Positions 17,834-25,480 of a stretch of 41,024 bases of DNA are shown in pieces. Numbering within the stretch: position 1 is the first letter of the stretch; each line of letters begins with the position of its first letter. Both the position numbers and the translations under genes were made by a program. The stretch comes from Ignavibacteriales bacterium (GTDB taxonomy: Bacteria; Bacteroidota; Ignavibacteria; Ignavibacteriales; Melioribacteraceae): NCBI GenBank assembly GCA_003599395.1, contig QZJX01000112.1, forward strand, positions 1-41,024, read 5' to 3'. The notes below the pieces were generated by a model that was not told where the DNA came from, ran no database searches, and was given only the letters and a program-made list of their open reading frames with translations.

Positions 17834-19876
17834 ATGATGCAAAAACTATTTTTATTTCTACTGATCTCTTTGTTCTCAATTTTACAATTATCGGCACAAG
17901 AAAAACGTGCAATCACAATTGATGATTTATGGGCAATGAAAAGAATCGGTTCGTTTGATGTTTCTCCCGATAACAAAACAATCGCCTTCGATCAAACAAT
18001 TTATAGTTTTGAATCAAACAAAGGCAATACCGATATTTACTTAATTGATGTAGATGGAAATAATTTACGTCCATTCAAAGTAACTGAAGTCAACGAATCC
18101 TCTCCAAAATTTGCTCCAAATGGAAAACTAACTTTTCAAAGAGCAGGACAAATTTGGATTGCAAATCATGACGGAACAGAAGAAGAGCAATTAACTGATA
18201 TATATACAGGCGCTTCCGGAATAGTTTGGTCAAATGACGGCTCTAAATTTTTGTTTATTTCTTCAGTTTGGCCGGAGTGCGAAACTCAAGACTGCAACAA
18301 ACAAAAAGACGAAGAACGAGCAAATCGTGGTTATGATGCCGACATTTTTGATGAACTTTTTTATCGACATTGGAATGATTGGAGAGGACCAAAACGTTCG
18401 CATTTATTCTTAATGGACTTGGCTAAGAATGAATATTATGATTTAACACAAGGTATCACAACAGACATTCCAACAATTGCATTAGGCAGTAGTCAAGATT
18501 ATGCAATTTCTCCCGATGGTAAAGAAGCCGCATTTGTTATGAACAACTCCGGCAAGCAAGCTTGGAATACTAATAACGATGTATTTATAGTTTCACTTGA
18601 AAATTTGGGAAAAGGTAAATCACCTGAATATAAAAAGATTTCAGTAAGTGAAGGAAACGATAATCAACCAGTTTATTCGCCTGATGGTAAATACCTTGCA
18701 TTTCGTTCCATGGCTCGAGCCGGATTTGAAGCCGACAAACAATCTTTGGTTCTATATAACCGCGAAACCGGTGAACTAAAAAATATTAGCGAAAACAAAG
18801 ATATCTCATTCGGACAAATTGTTTGGTCGAAAGATTCAAAGCAAATTTACTTCGATGCATCAAATGAAGTCAATAACTCAATATATTCAATTGATATAGC
18901 AACCGGCAATGTTTCGTCTATTTATGAGAAGCATGTAAATTCTAATCTTGTTCTAACAAATACCGGTGAAACTATATATTTCAAACAGCAGCGAAACAAT
19001 AAACCACATGAAATTTTCTCAATCAATAAAGATGGAAGCAACTTAGAAAAAATAACCTCAGCAAATGCTGAACTTCTCTCGCAAATTGAGTTTGGTGAGT
19101 TTAATACTTTCTGGAGCGAAGGTGCAGAAGGTGCAAAAGTTCAATCGATCATTGTGACACCTCCATTTTTTAATCCTAATAAAAAATATCCAATGATATT
19201 TTTAATTCACGGTGGACCGCAAGGAGCATGGACTGATGATTTCCATTACAGATGGAATACTCAAATGTTTGCGTCAAGAGGATATGTTGTAGTTGCACCA
19301 AACCCAAGAGGAAGTGTAGGTTATGGTCAACAATTCACCGATGAAATTTCTCAAGATTGGGGTGGAAGGGTTTATACCGATTTAATGAATGCTTATGATC
19401 ATGCAATTGCAAATTATAATTTCATCGATTCTAAAAATACATTCGCGGCGGGTGCATCTTACGGCGGTTATATGATTGCTTGGGTGAACGGACATACCGA
19501 TAGATTTAATGCGCTTGTTTGTCATGACGGAGTATTTAATTTAGAAAGTATGTGGGGTTCAACAGAAGAACTTTGGTTCCCCGAATGGGAATTTGGCGGA
19601 ACTCCATGGCAAAATCGTGAGCTTTATCGGAAATGGTCACCGCATATGTATGCCGAAAATATGAAAACACCGACATTAATTGTTCATGGCGCTTTGGATT
19701 TTAGAGTTCCCGAGACACAAGCAATGGAATTCTTTTCAACTTTGCAGCGATTGGAAGTGGAAAGTAAATTTTTATATTATCCTGATGAATATCATTTCGT
19801 AGTAAAACCAAGAAACGCCAGACTATGGTGGAATACACTTTATGATTGGTTTGAAAAATATAAAAAGGAGAATTGA
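17834..19876 (+). CDS. Secreted S9-family prolyl oligopeptidase-type peptidase (DPP5-like)
   Basis: 680 residues with a signal peptide (about 1-22, ending LSAQ), so periplasmic or exported. Residues about 30-420 form the TolB/DPP-type beta-propeller ('VSPDNKTIAFDQ', 'YSPDGKYLAFRS'), which gates access. The alpha/beta-hydrolase domain holds the triad Ser542 in 'GASYGGYM', Asp622 in 'HGALDFRVP' and His654 in 'DEYHFV', with oxyanion region 'HGGPQG'. This matches dipeptidyl-peptidase 5/acylaminoacyl peptidase-like enzymes that take dipeptides or blocked residues from peptides. Start at the first of two adjacent ATGs, preceded by GAGGTAA. The DUF1232 gene follows at once. Confidence 0.92.
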   Translation: MMQKLFLFLLISLFSILQLSAQEKRAITIDDLWAMKRIGSFDVSPDNKTIAFDQTIYSFESNKGNTDIYLIDVDGNNLRPFKVTEVNESSPKFAPNGKLTFQRAGQIWIANHDGTEEEQLTDIYTGASGIVWSNDGSKFLFISSVWPECETQDCNKQKDEERANRGYDADIFDELFYRHWNDWRGPKRSHLFLMDLAKNEYYDLTQGITTDIPTIALGSSQDYAISPDGKEAAFVMNNSGKQAWNTNNDVFIVSLENLGKGKSPEYKKISVSEGNDNQPVYSPDGKYLAFRSMARAGFEADKQSLVLYNRETGELKNISENKDISFGQIVWSKDSKQIYFDASNEVNNSIYSIDIATGNVSSIYEKHVNSNLVLTNTGETIYFKQQRNNKPHEIFSINKDGSNLEKITSANAELLSQIEFGEFNTFWSEGAEGAKVQSIIVTPPFFNPNKKYPMIFLIHGGPQGAWTDDFHYRWNTQMFASRGYVVVAPNPRGSVGYGQQFTDEISQDWGGRVYTDLMNAYDHAIANYNFIDSKNTFAAGASYGGYMIAWVNGHTDRFNALVCHDGVFNLESMWGSTEELWFPEWEFGGTPWQNRELYRKWSPHMYAENMKTPTLIVHGALDFRVPETQAMEFFSTLQRLEVESKFLYYPDEYHFVVKPRNARLWWNTLYDWFEKYKKEN

Positions 19877-19878
19877 AG

Positions 19879-20259
19879 ATGAACGATAAAGATGACATGT
19901 TCGATCTTGATGATCTATCAGAAGAAGAAATTGAGAAGGAATTTACGGGTAAGTACGACAACGCAATAAAAGTTGATCTCGGGAAACAATATGTTGAAGA
20001 GAATCTTTGGGAAAAAGTGGAACGGATTGGACGAAAAATTTCGTTCGCTAAAGATATTAAGGCACTTTTTAAGTATATGGTTGATCCATCGATTGCTTGG
20101 TATCGTAAATCGATTGTAGTTGGTGCCTTGATTTATTTTATTAGTCCTATTGATTCGATTCCCGATATTGCACCGTTAATCGGTTACCTTGATGATCTCG
20201 GTGTTATTACAGCAGTACTCAAGTATATGGGAAGTGAACTTATTCCTTTTTATGACTAA
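19879..20259 (+). CDS. DUF1232/YkvA-type membrane protein
   Basis: ATG at 19879 has AAAAGGAG at good spacing, so this start is preferred over a TTG 6 nt upstream. The 126-residue protein has an acidic, Asp/Glu-rich N-terminus (about 1-25), then the DUF1232 core with the hallmark 'ISPIDSIPD' next to a hydrophobic helix and a second hydrophobic stretch 'YLDDLGVITAVLKYMG'. Members are small membrane-associated proteins of unknown function, common in Bacteroidota. The gene begins 2 nt after the stop of the S9 peptidase gene and is surely co-transcribed. Its stop precedes the left inverted repeat of the GxxExxY unit by 6 bp. Confidence 0.88.
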   Translation: MNDKDDMFDLDDLSEEEIEKEFTGKYDNAIKVDLGKQYVEENLWEKVERIGRKISFAKDIKALFKYMVDPSIAWYRKSIVVGALIYFISPIDSIPDIAPLIGYLDDLGVITAVLKYMGSELIPFYD

Positions 20260-20265
20260 AGTTTA

Positions 20266-20299
20266 TTCACCACAAAGAACACGAAGATGCACAAAGAAA
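20266..20299 (+). repeat. Left inverted repeat of GxxExxY unit
   Basis: Begins TTCACCACAAAGAACACG and contains CACAAAG/CACGAAG words at about 10-bp period. The ATG of the GxxExxY gene lies inside (20287), where the right repeat has ATT. Confidence 0.8.
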
Positions 20300-20667
20300 G
20301 GCTTAATAAAATTTCTTATGACATTATTGGTTGTTCGATAAAAGTTCATAGTGAATTAGGTCCCGGTTTGCTTGAGTCGACTTATGAAATTTGTTTAGAA
20401 AAAGAATTGATTGATTTAGGATATTTAGTTGAAAGACAGAAAGAACTTCCTGTTGTTTATCAAGGTGTAAAACTGGACGCTGGTTATAGAATTGATTTAT
20501 TAGTTGAGAATGAAATTGTCATTGAATTAAAATCTGTGGAGGAACTTGCTCCTATTCATCAAGCGCAAATTTTAACTTATATGAAATTAGCCAGCAAACA
20601 TCTCGGATTACTGATTAACTTTAACGTAACTCAATTAAAAAAAGGTATAAAAAGATTCATATTATAA
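20287..20667 (+). CDS. GxxExxY protein, PD-(D/E)XK nuclease-fold
   Basis: 126 residues, full length for the GxxExxY (PDDEXK_3) family. The naming motif is 'GLLESTY' (Gly27, Glu30, Tyr33), and the nuclease-like core is Asp70 in 'YRIDLLV' with 'EIVIELK' (Glu80, Lys82), spacing as in PD-(D/E)XK enzymes. The start MHKE is encoded by ATG-CAC-AAA-GAA, which is itself part of the repeat that bounds the gene. Biochemical activity of this family is not established to my knowledge; a DNA-cutting role is inference from the fold. No ribosome-binding site is obvious other than GAAG. It stands alone in its repeat unit, interrupting the plus-strand gene run. Confidence 0.9.
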   Translation: MHKERLNKISYDIIGCSIKVHSELGPGLLESTYEICLEKELIDLGYLVERQKELPVVYQGVKLDAGYRIDLLVENEIVIELKSVEELAPIHQAQILTYMKLASKHLGLLINFNVTQLKKGIKRFIL

Positions 20668-20701
20668 TCTCTTTGTGAATCTCTGTGTCCTTTGTGGTGA
20701 A
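20668..20701 (-). repeat. Right inverted repeat of GxxExxY unit
   Basis: On the minus strand it begins TTCACCACAAAGGACACAG and matches the left repeat at 29 of 34 positions. It starts at the base after the GxxExxY stop codon and ends 8 bp before the lipocalin ATG, so it also forms that gene's leader. Confidence 0.8.
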
Positions 20702-20709
20702 AGGGTTTT

Positions 20710-21246
20710 ATGAAGCAATTTATTAAAGTAATATTGATTCTTTGTCTAAGTTTTATTCTCTTCAATTGCGGTGGTAATTATCCACCACTTGAAACTGTTG
20801 AGTATGTTGATATTCAAAAGTATCTCGGAAAGTGGTACGAAATTGCTTTGCTTCCCAACAGATTTGAAGAAGGTTGCCATTGCACAACTGCCGAATATTC
20901 ACTGATCGATTCGGAAACTCTTCGAGTAACAAATACTTGTAATGAGGATAGCGCAGATGGAGAAATTGATCAGGTAAACGGGAAAGCATTTGTTGTAGAA
21001 GGAAGCAACAATGCAAAACTAAAAGTTCAATTTTTCTGGCCTTTCAAAGGAGATTATTGGATACTCGAATTAGATGACGATTATCAATATGCATTAGTCG
21101 GTTCACCCAGCAGAGAATACTTATGGATTCTCTCACGAACTCCATCTCTTGATGAAAGAATAATCCAACAGTTAAAACAACTTGCCAATGAAAAAGGATT
21201 TGATTCCAGCAAAATGATTTATACCGATCAATCATGTTTTCAATAA
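20710..21246 (+). CDS. blc: Outer-membrane lipoprotein, bacterial lipocalin
   Basis: 178-residue lipocalin of the Blc/apolipoprotein D group, thought to bind lipids or fatty acids at the outer membrane. The N-terminus is a lipoprotein signal with a lipobox-like 'ILFNC', Cys at about residue 20. 'YLGKWYEIALLPNRFE' is the lipocalin GxW block; 'FFWPFKGDYWILELDDDYQYALVG' is split here into the typical strands, and 'YLWILSRTP' closes the barrel. Cysteines after the GxW block ('EGCHCTT') are common in this group. The start lies 8 bp past the right repeat of the GxxExxY unit; the 3' end overlaps the region just upstream of the Nudix start. Confidence 0.9.
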   Translation: MKQFIKVILILCLSFILFNCGGNYPPLETVEYVDIQKYLGKWYEIALLPNRFEEGCHCTTAEYSLIDSETLRVTNTCNEDSADGEIDQVNGKAFVVEGSNNAKLKVQFFWPFKGDYWILELDDDYQYALVGSPSREYLWILSRTPSLDERIIQQLKQLANEKGFDSSKMIYTDQSCFQ

Positions 21247-21260
21247 ACCGAGAAAAATCA

Positions 21261-21794
21261 ATGAGCAAATTTAAACTGATAAAAAGTGACATATTATTTA
21301 AGGGAAAAGTATTTGATTTAAAAGTCGATGAAATTGAATACGATTCAACAGGAAATACCGGTAGACGGGAAGTTGCAATCCATCCAGGCGGTGCAGTAGT
21401 TGTTGCAGTCACCAATGAAAATAAAATTATTATGGTTAGACAATTTAGATATCCGTTTCAAGAATGGATTTTGGAATTACCGGCCGGAAAGTTAGATAAC
21501 AATGAAGAACCACAACTTTGTGCCGAGCGTGAGCTTACCGAAGAAACCGGATATTCTGCCGGTAAAATTTCAAAACTTGGACACATTTATACAACTCCCG
21601 GTTTTTGTAATGAAATACTTCATATTTTTCTTGCTGAAAATCTAACTGCGGGTGAACATGCACGCGAAGAAGGCGAAGAAGGAATGGAAATATTCGAGTT
21701 TACTATTGACGAGATAAAACAAAAAATTGCAAGTGGCGAAATTGTAGATGCTAAAACAATAAGCGGAATTATGATGTACTTGAATAAATCCTAA
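21261..21794 (+). CDS. Nudix hydrolase, ADP-ribose pyrophosphatase-like
   Basis: From ATG 21261 the protein has 177 residues and starts 'MSKFKLIKSDILFKGKVFDL', as is usual for NudF-type ADP-ribose pyrophosphatases; an in-frame ATG at 21234 would overlap the lipocalin gene and add 9 residues. The Nudix box is complete: 'GKLDNNEEPQLCAERELTEE' followed by TGY. 'VVAVTNENKIIMVRQFRYPF' and 'TTPGFCNE' are typical of the ADP-sugar subgroup. It likely hydrolyses ADP-ribose to AMP and ribose 5-phosphate. The stop codon lies within the left arm of a long inverted repeat. Confidence 0.88.
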   Translation: MSKFKLIKSDILFKGKVFDLKVDEIEYDSTGNTGRREVAIHPGGAVVVAVTNENKIIMVRQFRYPFQEWILELPAGKLDNNEEPQLCAERELTEETGYSAGKISKLGHIYTTPGFCNEILHIFLAENLTAGEHAREEGEEGMEIFEFTIDEIKQKIASGEIVDAKTISGIMMYLNKS

Positions 21795-21931
21795 ATTCTA
21801 AGCTCTAAATCCTAAACAAATTCAAAACACAAAATACAAAGCAATAAACCTAACATATCCATTCAGTTTCTTTTAGAATTTCGCGATTCGAATTTAAGAT
21901 TTGTTTAGAGATTAGGTTTTAGGATTTCGGA
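21786..21931. repeat. Long imperfect inverted repeat, AATCCTAAAC type
   Basis: The left arm (about 21786-21834) contains AAATCCTAAATTCTAAGC and CTAAATCCTAAACAAATTC. The right arm (about 21870-21931) contains the inverse words, for example GATTTGTTTAGAGATTAGG and TTTAGGATTTCGG. The nudix stop codon lies in the left arm, and the right arm ends about 10 bp before the murI stop. It could act as a bidirectional terminator for the convergent genes and looks like a dispersed repeat family; only one copy is in the window. Confidence 0.7.
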
Positions 21932-21940
21932 TTTGAGATT

Positions 21941-22753
21941 TTATATAAGTTCTTCCAAGTCAACTTTAGTAAGATGTTCAATATGTCGTCCTAAAAAAGT
22001 GTCGGCAATAGTTTTAAACTTTGCAGGTAAATCACTTACATAAAAATCACGTTTTCCTATTTGATGTGATTCATTTCTTAGACCTCGACCGAATAAATAG
22101 TTTTCTACAACGGAAGCTGCAGCAACACCGGAATCAATAAGCGTAACCTTATCACCCATTACTTCTTGAATTACATTAGACAGAAGTGGATAGTGTGTAC
22201 AACCCAAAATCAACGTATCAATTTTTTGCTTTTTTAATTCATCAAGATATTCATTAACTATTAGTTTTGTAGCGGGATGATTAACCATTCCTTCTTCTGC
22301 TAAAGGGACAAATAATGGACAAGCTTTTTCATAAATTTTCAATTTTTTGTCAAGCTTCTTCAGAGCAGCTGAATATGCTTTATTATTTATAGTAGCATAA
22401 GTTCCGATTACTCCGACTCTACCATTCGTTGTGTTTTCAATTGCCGACTTAGCGCCCGGTTCAATCATACCTACAATTGGTATCTCAAAATTTTCTCTTA
22501 ATTTATTCAATGCAACTGATGATACCGTATTGCAAGCAACTACTATCATCTTAACATTTTTCTTTAATAAAAATTTTGTGTCTTGAATTGCATATTCTAT
22601 CACTGTCTCATTTGATTTATTACCGTACGGCACACGTGCAGTATCACCAAAATAAATCATATTCTCGTTTGGAATAAATTGATCCATTTGTTTTACAACT
22701 GTTAAGCCACCGATACCCGAGTCAAAAATTCCAACCGGATTTGTTTTATTCAT
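21941..22753 (-). CDS. murI: Glutamate racemase
   Basis: Makes D-glutamate for peptidoglycan. From ATG 22753 the protein has 270 residues. Family blocks: 'GIFDSGIGGLTVVKQ' near the N-terminus, 'YFGDTARVPYG', first catalytic Cys in 'VVACNTVS' (residue 74) and second in 'LGCTHYPLL' (residue 185). An upstream in-frame TTG at 22762 has AGGTG 4 nt before it, so the start is not fully certain; ATG fits the usual family N-terminus. It lies a few bases downstream of glnD and is probably co-transcribed with it. Confidence 0.95.
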   Translation of the reverse strand: MNKTNPVGIFDSGIGGLTVVKQMDQFIPNENMIYFGDTARVPYGNKSNETVIEYAIQDTKFLLKKNVKMIVVACNTVSSVALNKLRENFEIPIVGMIEPGAKSAIENTTNGRVGVIGTYATINNKAYSAALKKLDKKLKIYEKACPLFVPLAEEGMVNHPATKLIVNEYLDELKKQKIDTLILGCTHYPLLSNVIQEVMGDKVTLIDSGVAAASVVENYLFGRGLRNESHQIGKRDFYVSDLPAKFKTIADTFLGRHIEHLTKVDLEELI

Positions 22754-22770
22754 AAAGTTCAAAATTGCAC

Positions 22771-25332
22771 CTATATCATTTGTTCGATTGCTTCGGTTAA
22801 TTCTTTTTTTATTAGTTCAAAATTATTTGGTGATATTTTTCTACCGGTTTGAGTTAACACATAAAATGAATCAACAACATCATCGCCTTTAGTTGAAATT
22901 TTTGCAAAGTAAATACTGATCCCAAGTTCAAAAAACTTGCGTGTTATTTGGTAAAGAAGTCCTAATCTATCCGGCGAAAATATATCAATGATTGTATATT
23001 TTTGGTGTTTCTCAAAGTTGATCTTTATAGTACCTTTTCTACTAAAGAACTTGTCTTCTAAGCGCCACCATTTTGATTTAACTCTCTTGAACTCTTTATT
23101 GATAGAAAGCTGATTATTGATTGAAGCAATTATGTCTTCCCTAATTTTATCGTACTTTTCTTTATCAACTTTTTTATTTGTCCTAAAATCACTCACATTA
23201 AAATTATCTATTATCAGTCCGTCTTTTCTAGTGAAGATACGTGCGTCGTGAATATTTAAATCATTGATTGAAAGTGCACCGCATAACCTTGCAAGAACGG
23301 ATTCATTATCTTCTGTAATTACCGTAATATTTGTAAACTCTTTTTCCTCTTTGAAGAATACAGAAGTATCTTCACCGTTGGCGATTTCTTCAACGTGAGC
23401 ATTAATTTCTTCTTCTGAGAATTGTTGTAGGTATGTCAAATCGTCAAATGCTTCTAAATGTTGCCGTATATTTTCGCCGGCTTCTTTAACTCTTTCATTG
23501 ATTACTTCAAGTGTATCTGCATAAATTAATTGTTCCCCGGTTACTCTGTCTTCTAGCATCATTTTGGTTTTTCTATAGAGTTCAAATAGAAGATCACTTT
23601 TCCACTGCGTCCAGACAACCGGACTTACAGCCGATAGATCTGCAAAGGTTAATAAATACAACATATCAAGCGCTTCAACTGATGGAACATTAGCGGCAAA
23701 TTGATCTAAAGTAATCGGATCATTGAGATTTCTTCTAAATGCAACTTGCTCCATTGTTAAATGATGTCTCACTAAAAATCTTACTAGATTTATTTCTTCC
23801 TGCTCATAACCTAACCTTTCCATAATTGATGAAGCAATTTCGGCACCGATTATTTCATGTCCGGATACACTAATAGGTTTAGCAATATCATGAAACAAAA
23901 CACCAAGGTAGAGTAAATCTCTTCTATCAATTTCATAAAAGATTTTACCCATTCTTGAATTTTCCTCTTTCAATTTTTCAAGATTACTTAAAGCAATAAT
24001 TGTATGTTCATCAGCGGTATAGCAATGATAAACTCCGGGTTGGAAAAATCCGACTAGCTCCTTGAACTCGGTTAAGAATGCAGAAATCACACCGAGCTCG
24101 TTCATCATACTTATTGTCTTTCCGACATTTTTCGGTAATCTTAGCAACTCTCTAAAAAAAGTAGAAGACACATTTTCCGGTTTAAGTTCTTCTTGAGAGA
24201 TCACGGAAAGATCAATTATCTTTGAGCGAAGATTTTCATCAAAGACTGCATCCTTTATAGCTCTGTAATAAAATACTCTGAGTACTTTTGCGAGATCAAT
24301 TTCTGCATTAGGATTTGTCAATGAAATTTTATTTTCTTTCATTACAAAATCATCATCAAGTTCTATCGCTAAATAATCTGAGATAGGTTTTGAAATTTCT
24401 TCTTCAAATCTTAATATCATTGTTTTTGCAAATCTTTTCAGAATACTTGCGGCATAAAAATAATCTTTCATAAACTCATGCCAACCGTCATGCGAATATT
24501 CTAAACGGTTTGCAATTTTCTCTTGAGCTGAAAACTCTAATCTATCCGATTTTGATGGTGAAATAAGATGAAGATGATTTCTTACATTCAGAATAAATTT
24601 ATAACTGTGAATAATACGTGCGGCAGATTTTATGTTAACGGTTTTATTCTTTTTAATAACATCAACAAATGCTTCTGTTTGAGTTATTTCATTTTGGTTA
24701 GAAAAAATGATACCGTTTTTAAGTGCATACATCCATTCTACAGCTTGAAGATCGCGTAACCCGCCGGCAGTAAATTTTATATTTGGTTCTAAAACTTTTG
24801 AGGATTCCCCGTACTTTGCATGGCGAAGATTTGTGTCGGCAAAAAATTCTAATAGAAGATTTTTTTTATCTTCAGGCTTCAGCGAAGTTGTAATCAGATT
24901 ATTCCAATCATTGTAAACACCATCATCACCGCAAATTATTCTAGTTTCAAAAAACTGCGTAAACGAATGAAGATCATCTGTTAAAAATCTCATTATATCG
25001 CTAAAATCGCGTACAGTATGTGAAACCTCTAGTCCACAATCCCACAAATCGGTGATACATTCGTTAATAATTTCTTCATTACCTATTACATCTCGGCAAA
25101 TAAACATTAAGTCAATATCCGAATGCGGCGAAAGTTCTCTTCTACTAAAGCTTCCCGCTGAAGCAACAGCAAAATCAATTTTTTTATTAAACAGAATTCT
25201 GCGTATAAAATCTTCTACAAGTAAACTATACTGCATACAAAACTTGAAAGAATCTTTCAGTAATGATTGATCATTAAATAACGATTGTTTTTCTTCGTTA
25301 AATAATTTTTTTATTTGAAGTTTCTCAATCAT
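22771..25332 (-). CDS. glnD: PII uridylyltransferase/uridylyl-removing enzyme
   Basis: Nitrogen sensor that uridylylates PII proteins when glutamine is low and removes UMP when it is high. 853 residues with the full GlnD order: nucleotidyltransferase domain with 'GSFSRRELSPHSDIDLM' (Gly60-Ser61 and metal-binding Asp72/Asp74), helical linker domain with 'GGLRDLQAVEW', HD domain with 'FHDIAKP' (His481-Asp482) and 'ADEHT', then two C-terminal ACT domains ('FTNITVITEDNESVLARL' and 'YTIIDIFSPDRLGLLYQI') that bind glutamine. No glnB, glnK or amt is in the window, so the partner PII is elsewhere. The pairing with murI may just reflect shared transcription. Confidence 0.93.
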   Translation of the reverse strand: MIEKLQIKKLFNEEKQSLFNDQSLLKDSFKFCMQYSLLVEDFIRRILFNKKIDFAVASAGSFSRRELSPHSDIDLMFICRDVIGNEEIINECITDLWDCGLEVSHTVRDFSDIMRFLTDDLHSFTQFFETRIICGDDGVYNDWNNLITTSLKPEDKKNLLLEFFADTNLRHAKYGESSKVLEPNIKFTAGGLRDLQAVEWMYALKNGIIFSNQNEITQTEAFVDVIKKNKTVNIKSAARIIHSYKFILNVRNHLHLISPSKSDRLEFSAQEKIANRLEYSHDGWHEFMKDYFYAASILKRFAKTMILRFEEEISKPISDYLAIELDDDFVMKENKISLTNPNAEIDLAKVLRVFYYRAIKDAVFDENLRSKIIDLSVISQEELKPENVSSTFFRELLRLPKNVGKTISMMNELGVISAFLTEFKELVGFFQPGVYHCYTADEHTIIALSNLEKLKEENSRMGKIFYEIDRRDLLYLGVLFHDIAKPISVSGHEIIGAEIASSIMERLGYEQEEINLVRFLVRHHLTMEQVAFRRNLNDPITLDQFAANVPSVEALDMLYLLTFADLSAVSPVVWTQWKSDLLFELYRKTKMMLEDRVTGEQLIYADTLEVINERVKEAGENIRQHLEAFDDLTYLQQFSEEEINAHVEEIANGEDTSVFFKEEKEFTNITVITEDNESVLARLCGALSINDLNIHDARIFTRKDGLIIDNFNVSDFRTNKKVDKEKYDKIREDIIASINNQLSINKEFKRVKSKWWRLEDKFFSRKGTIKINFEKHQKYTIIDIFSPDRLGLLYQITRKFFELGISIYFAKISTKGDDVVDSFYVLTQTGRKISPNNFELIKKELTEAIEQMI

Positions 25333-25417
25333 AAGTAATTCATTCTAATAAGTTTTGTTTTAAACCCAATGATCATTAACAACAGTGTTAATTCAAAAAC
25401 GAAACTGCAATATATAA

Positions 25418-25450
25418 AGATTCCCGCAATCTTAAAGTTTGCGGGAATCT
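25418..25450. terminator. Hairpin terminator, palindrome copy 2
   Basis: The arms AGATTCCCGCAA (25418-25429) and TTGCGGGAATCT (25439-25450) pair perfectly around a 9-nt loop that holds TCTTAAAG. It lies 30 bp past the lyase stop on the minus strand, where it reads into TTTATAT. Core and loop are nearly identical to the hairpin at 3871-3903. Confidence 0.75.
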
Positions 25451-25480
25451 GAATTTACTTACCTAACTAAACAGCACTTT

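Larger units (their letters stand above)
20266..20701 (+). mobile_element. GxxExxY gene enclosed by 34-bp terminal inverted repeats (putative mobile unit)
   Basis: A compact unit of about 436 bp: left repeat 20266-20299, one gene at 20287-20667, right repeat 20668-20701. By my alignment the two ends match in inverted orientation at 29 of 34 positions, both beginning TTCACCACAAAG. The start codon and first codons lie in the left repeat; the right repeat begins directly after the stop. The unit sits cleanly between the S9/DUF1232 pair and the lipocalin gene. No transposase is encoded and no target-site duplication is evident to me. Mobility is inference; the arrangement of ends and gene is seen directly. 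Confidence 0.55.

Noticed and set aside
17652-17912. N-terminal extension of leuS by 87 residues
   Set aside because: The extension has no resemblance to leucyl-tRNA synthetase and would occupy the divergent promoter region and overlap the S9 peptidase start; the family N-terminus begins at 17651 or 17642.
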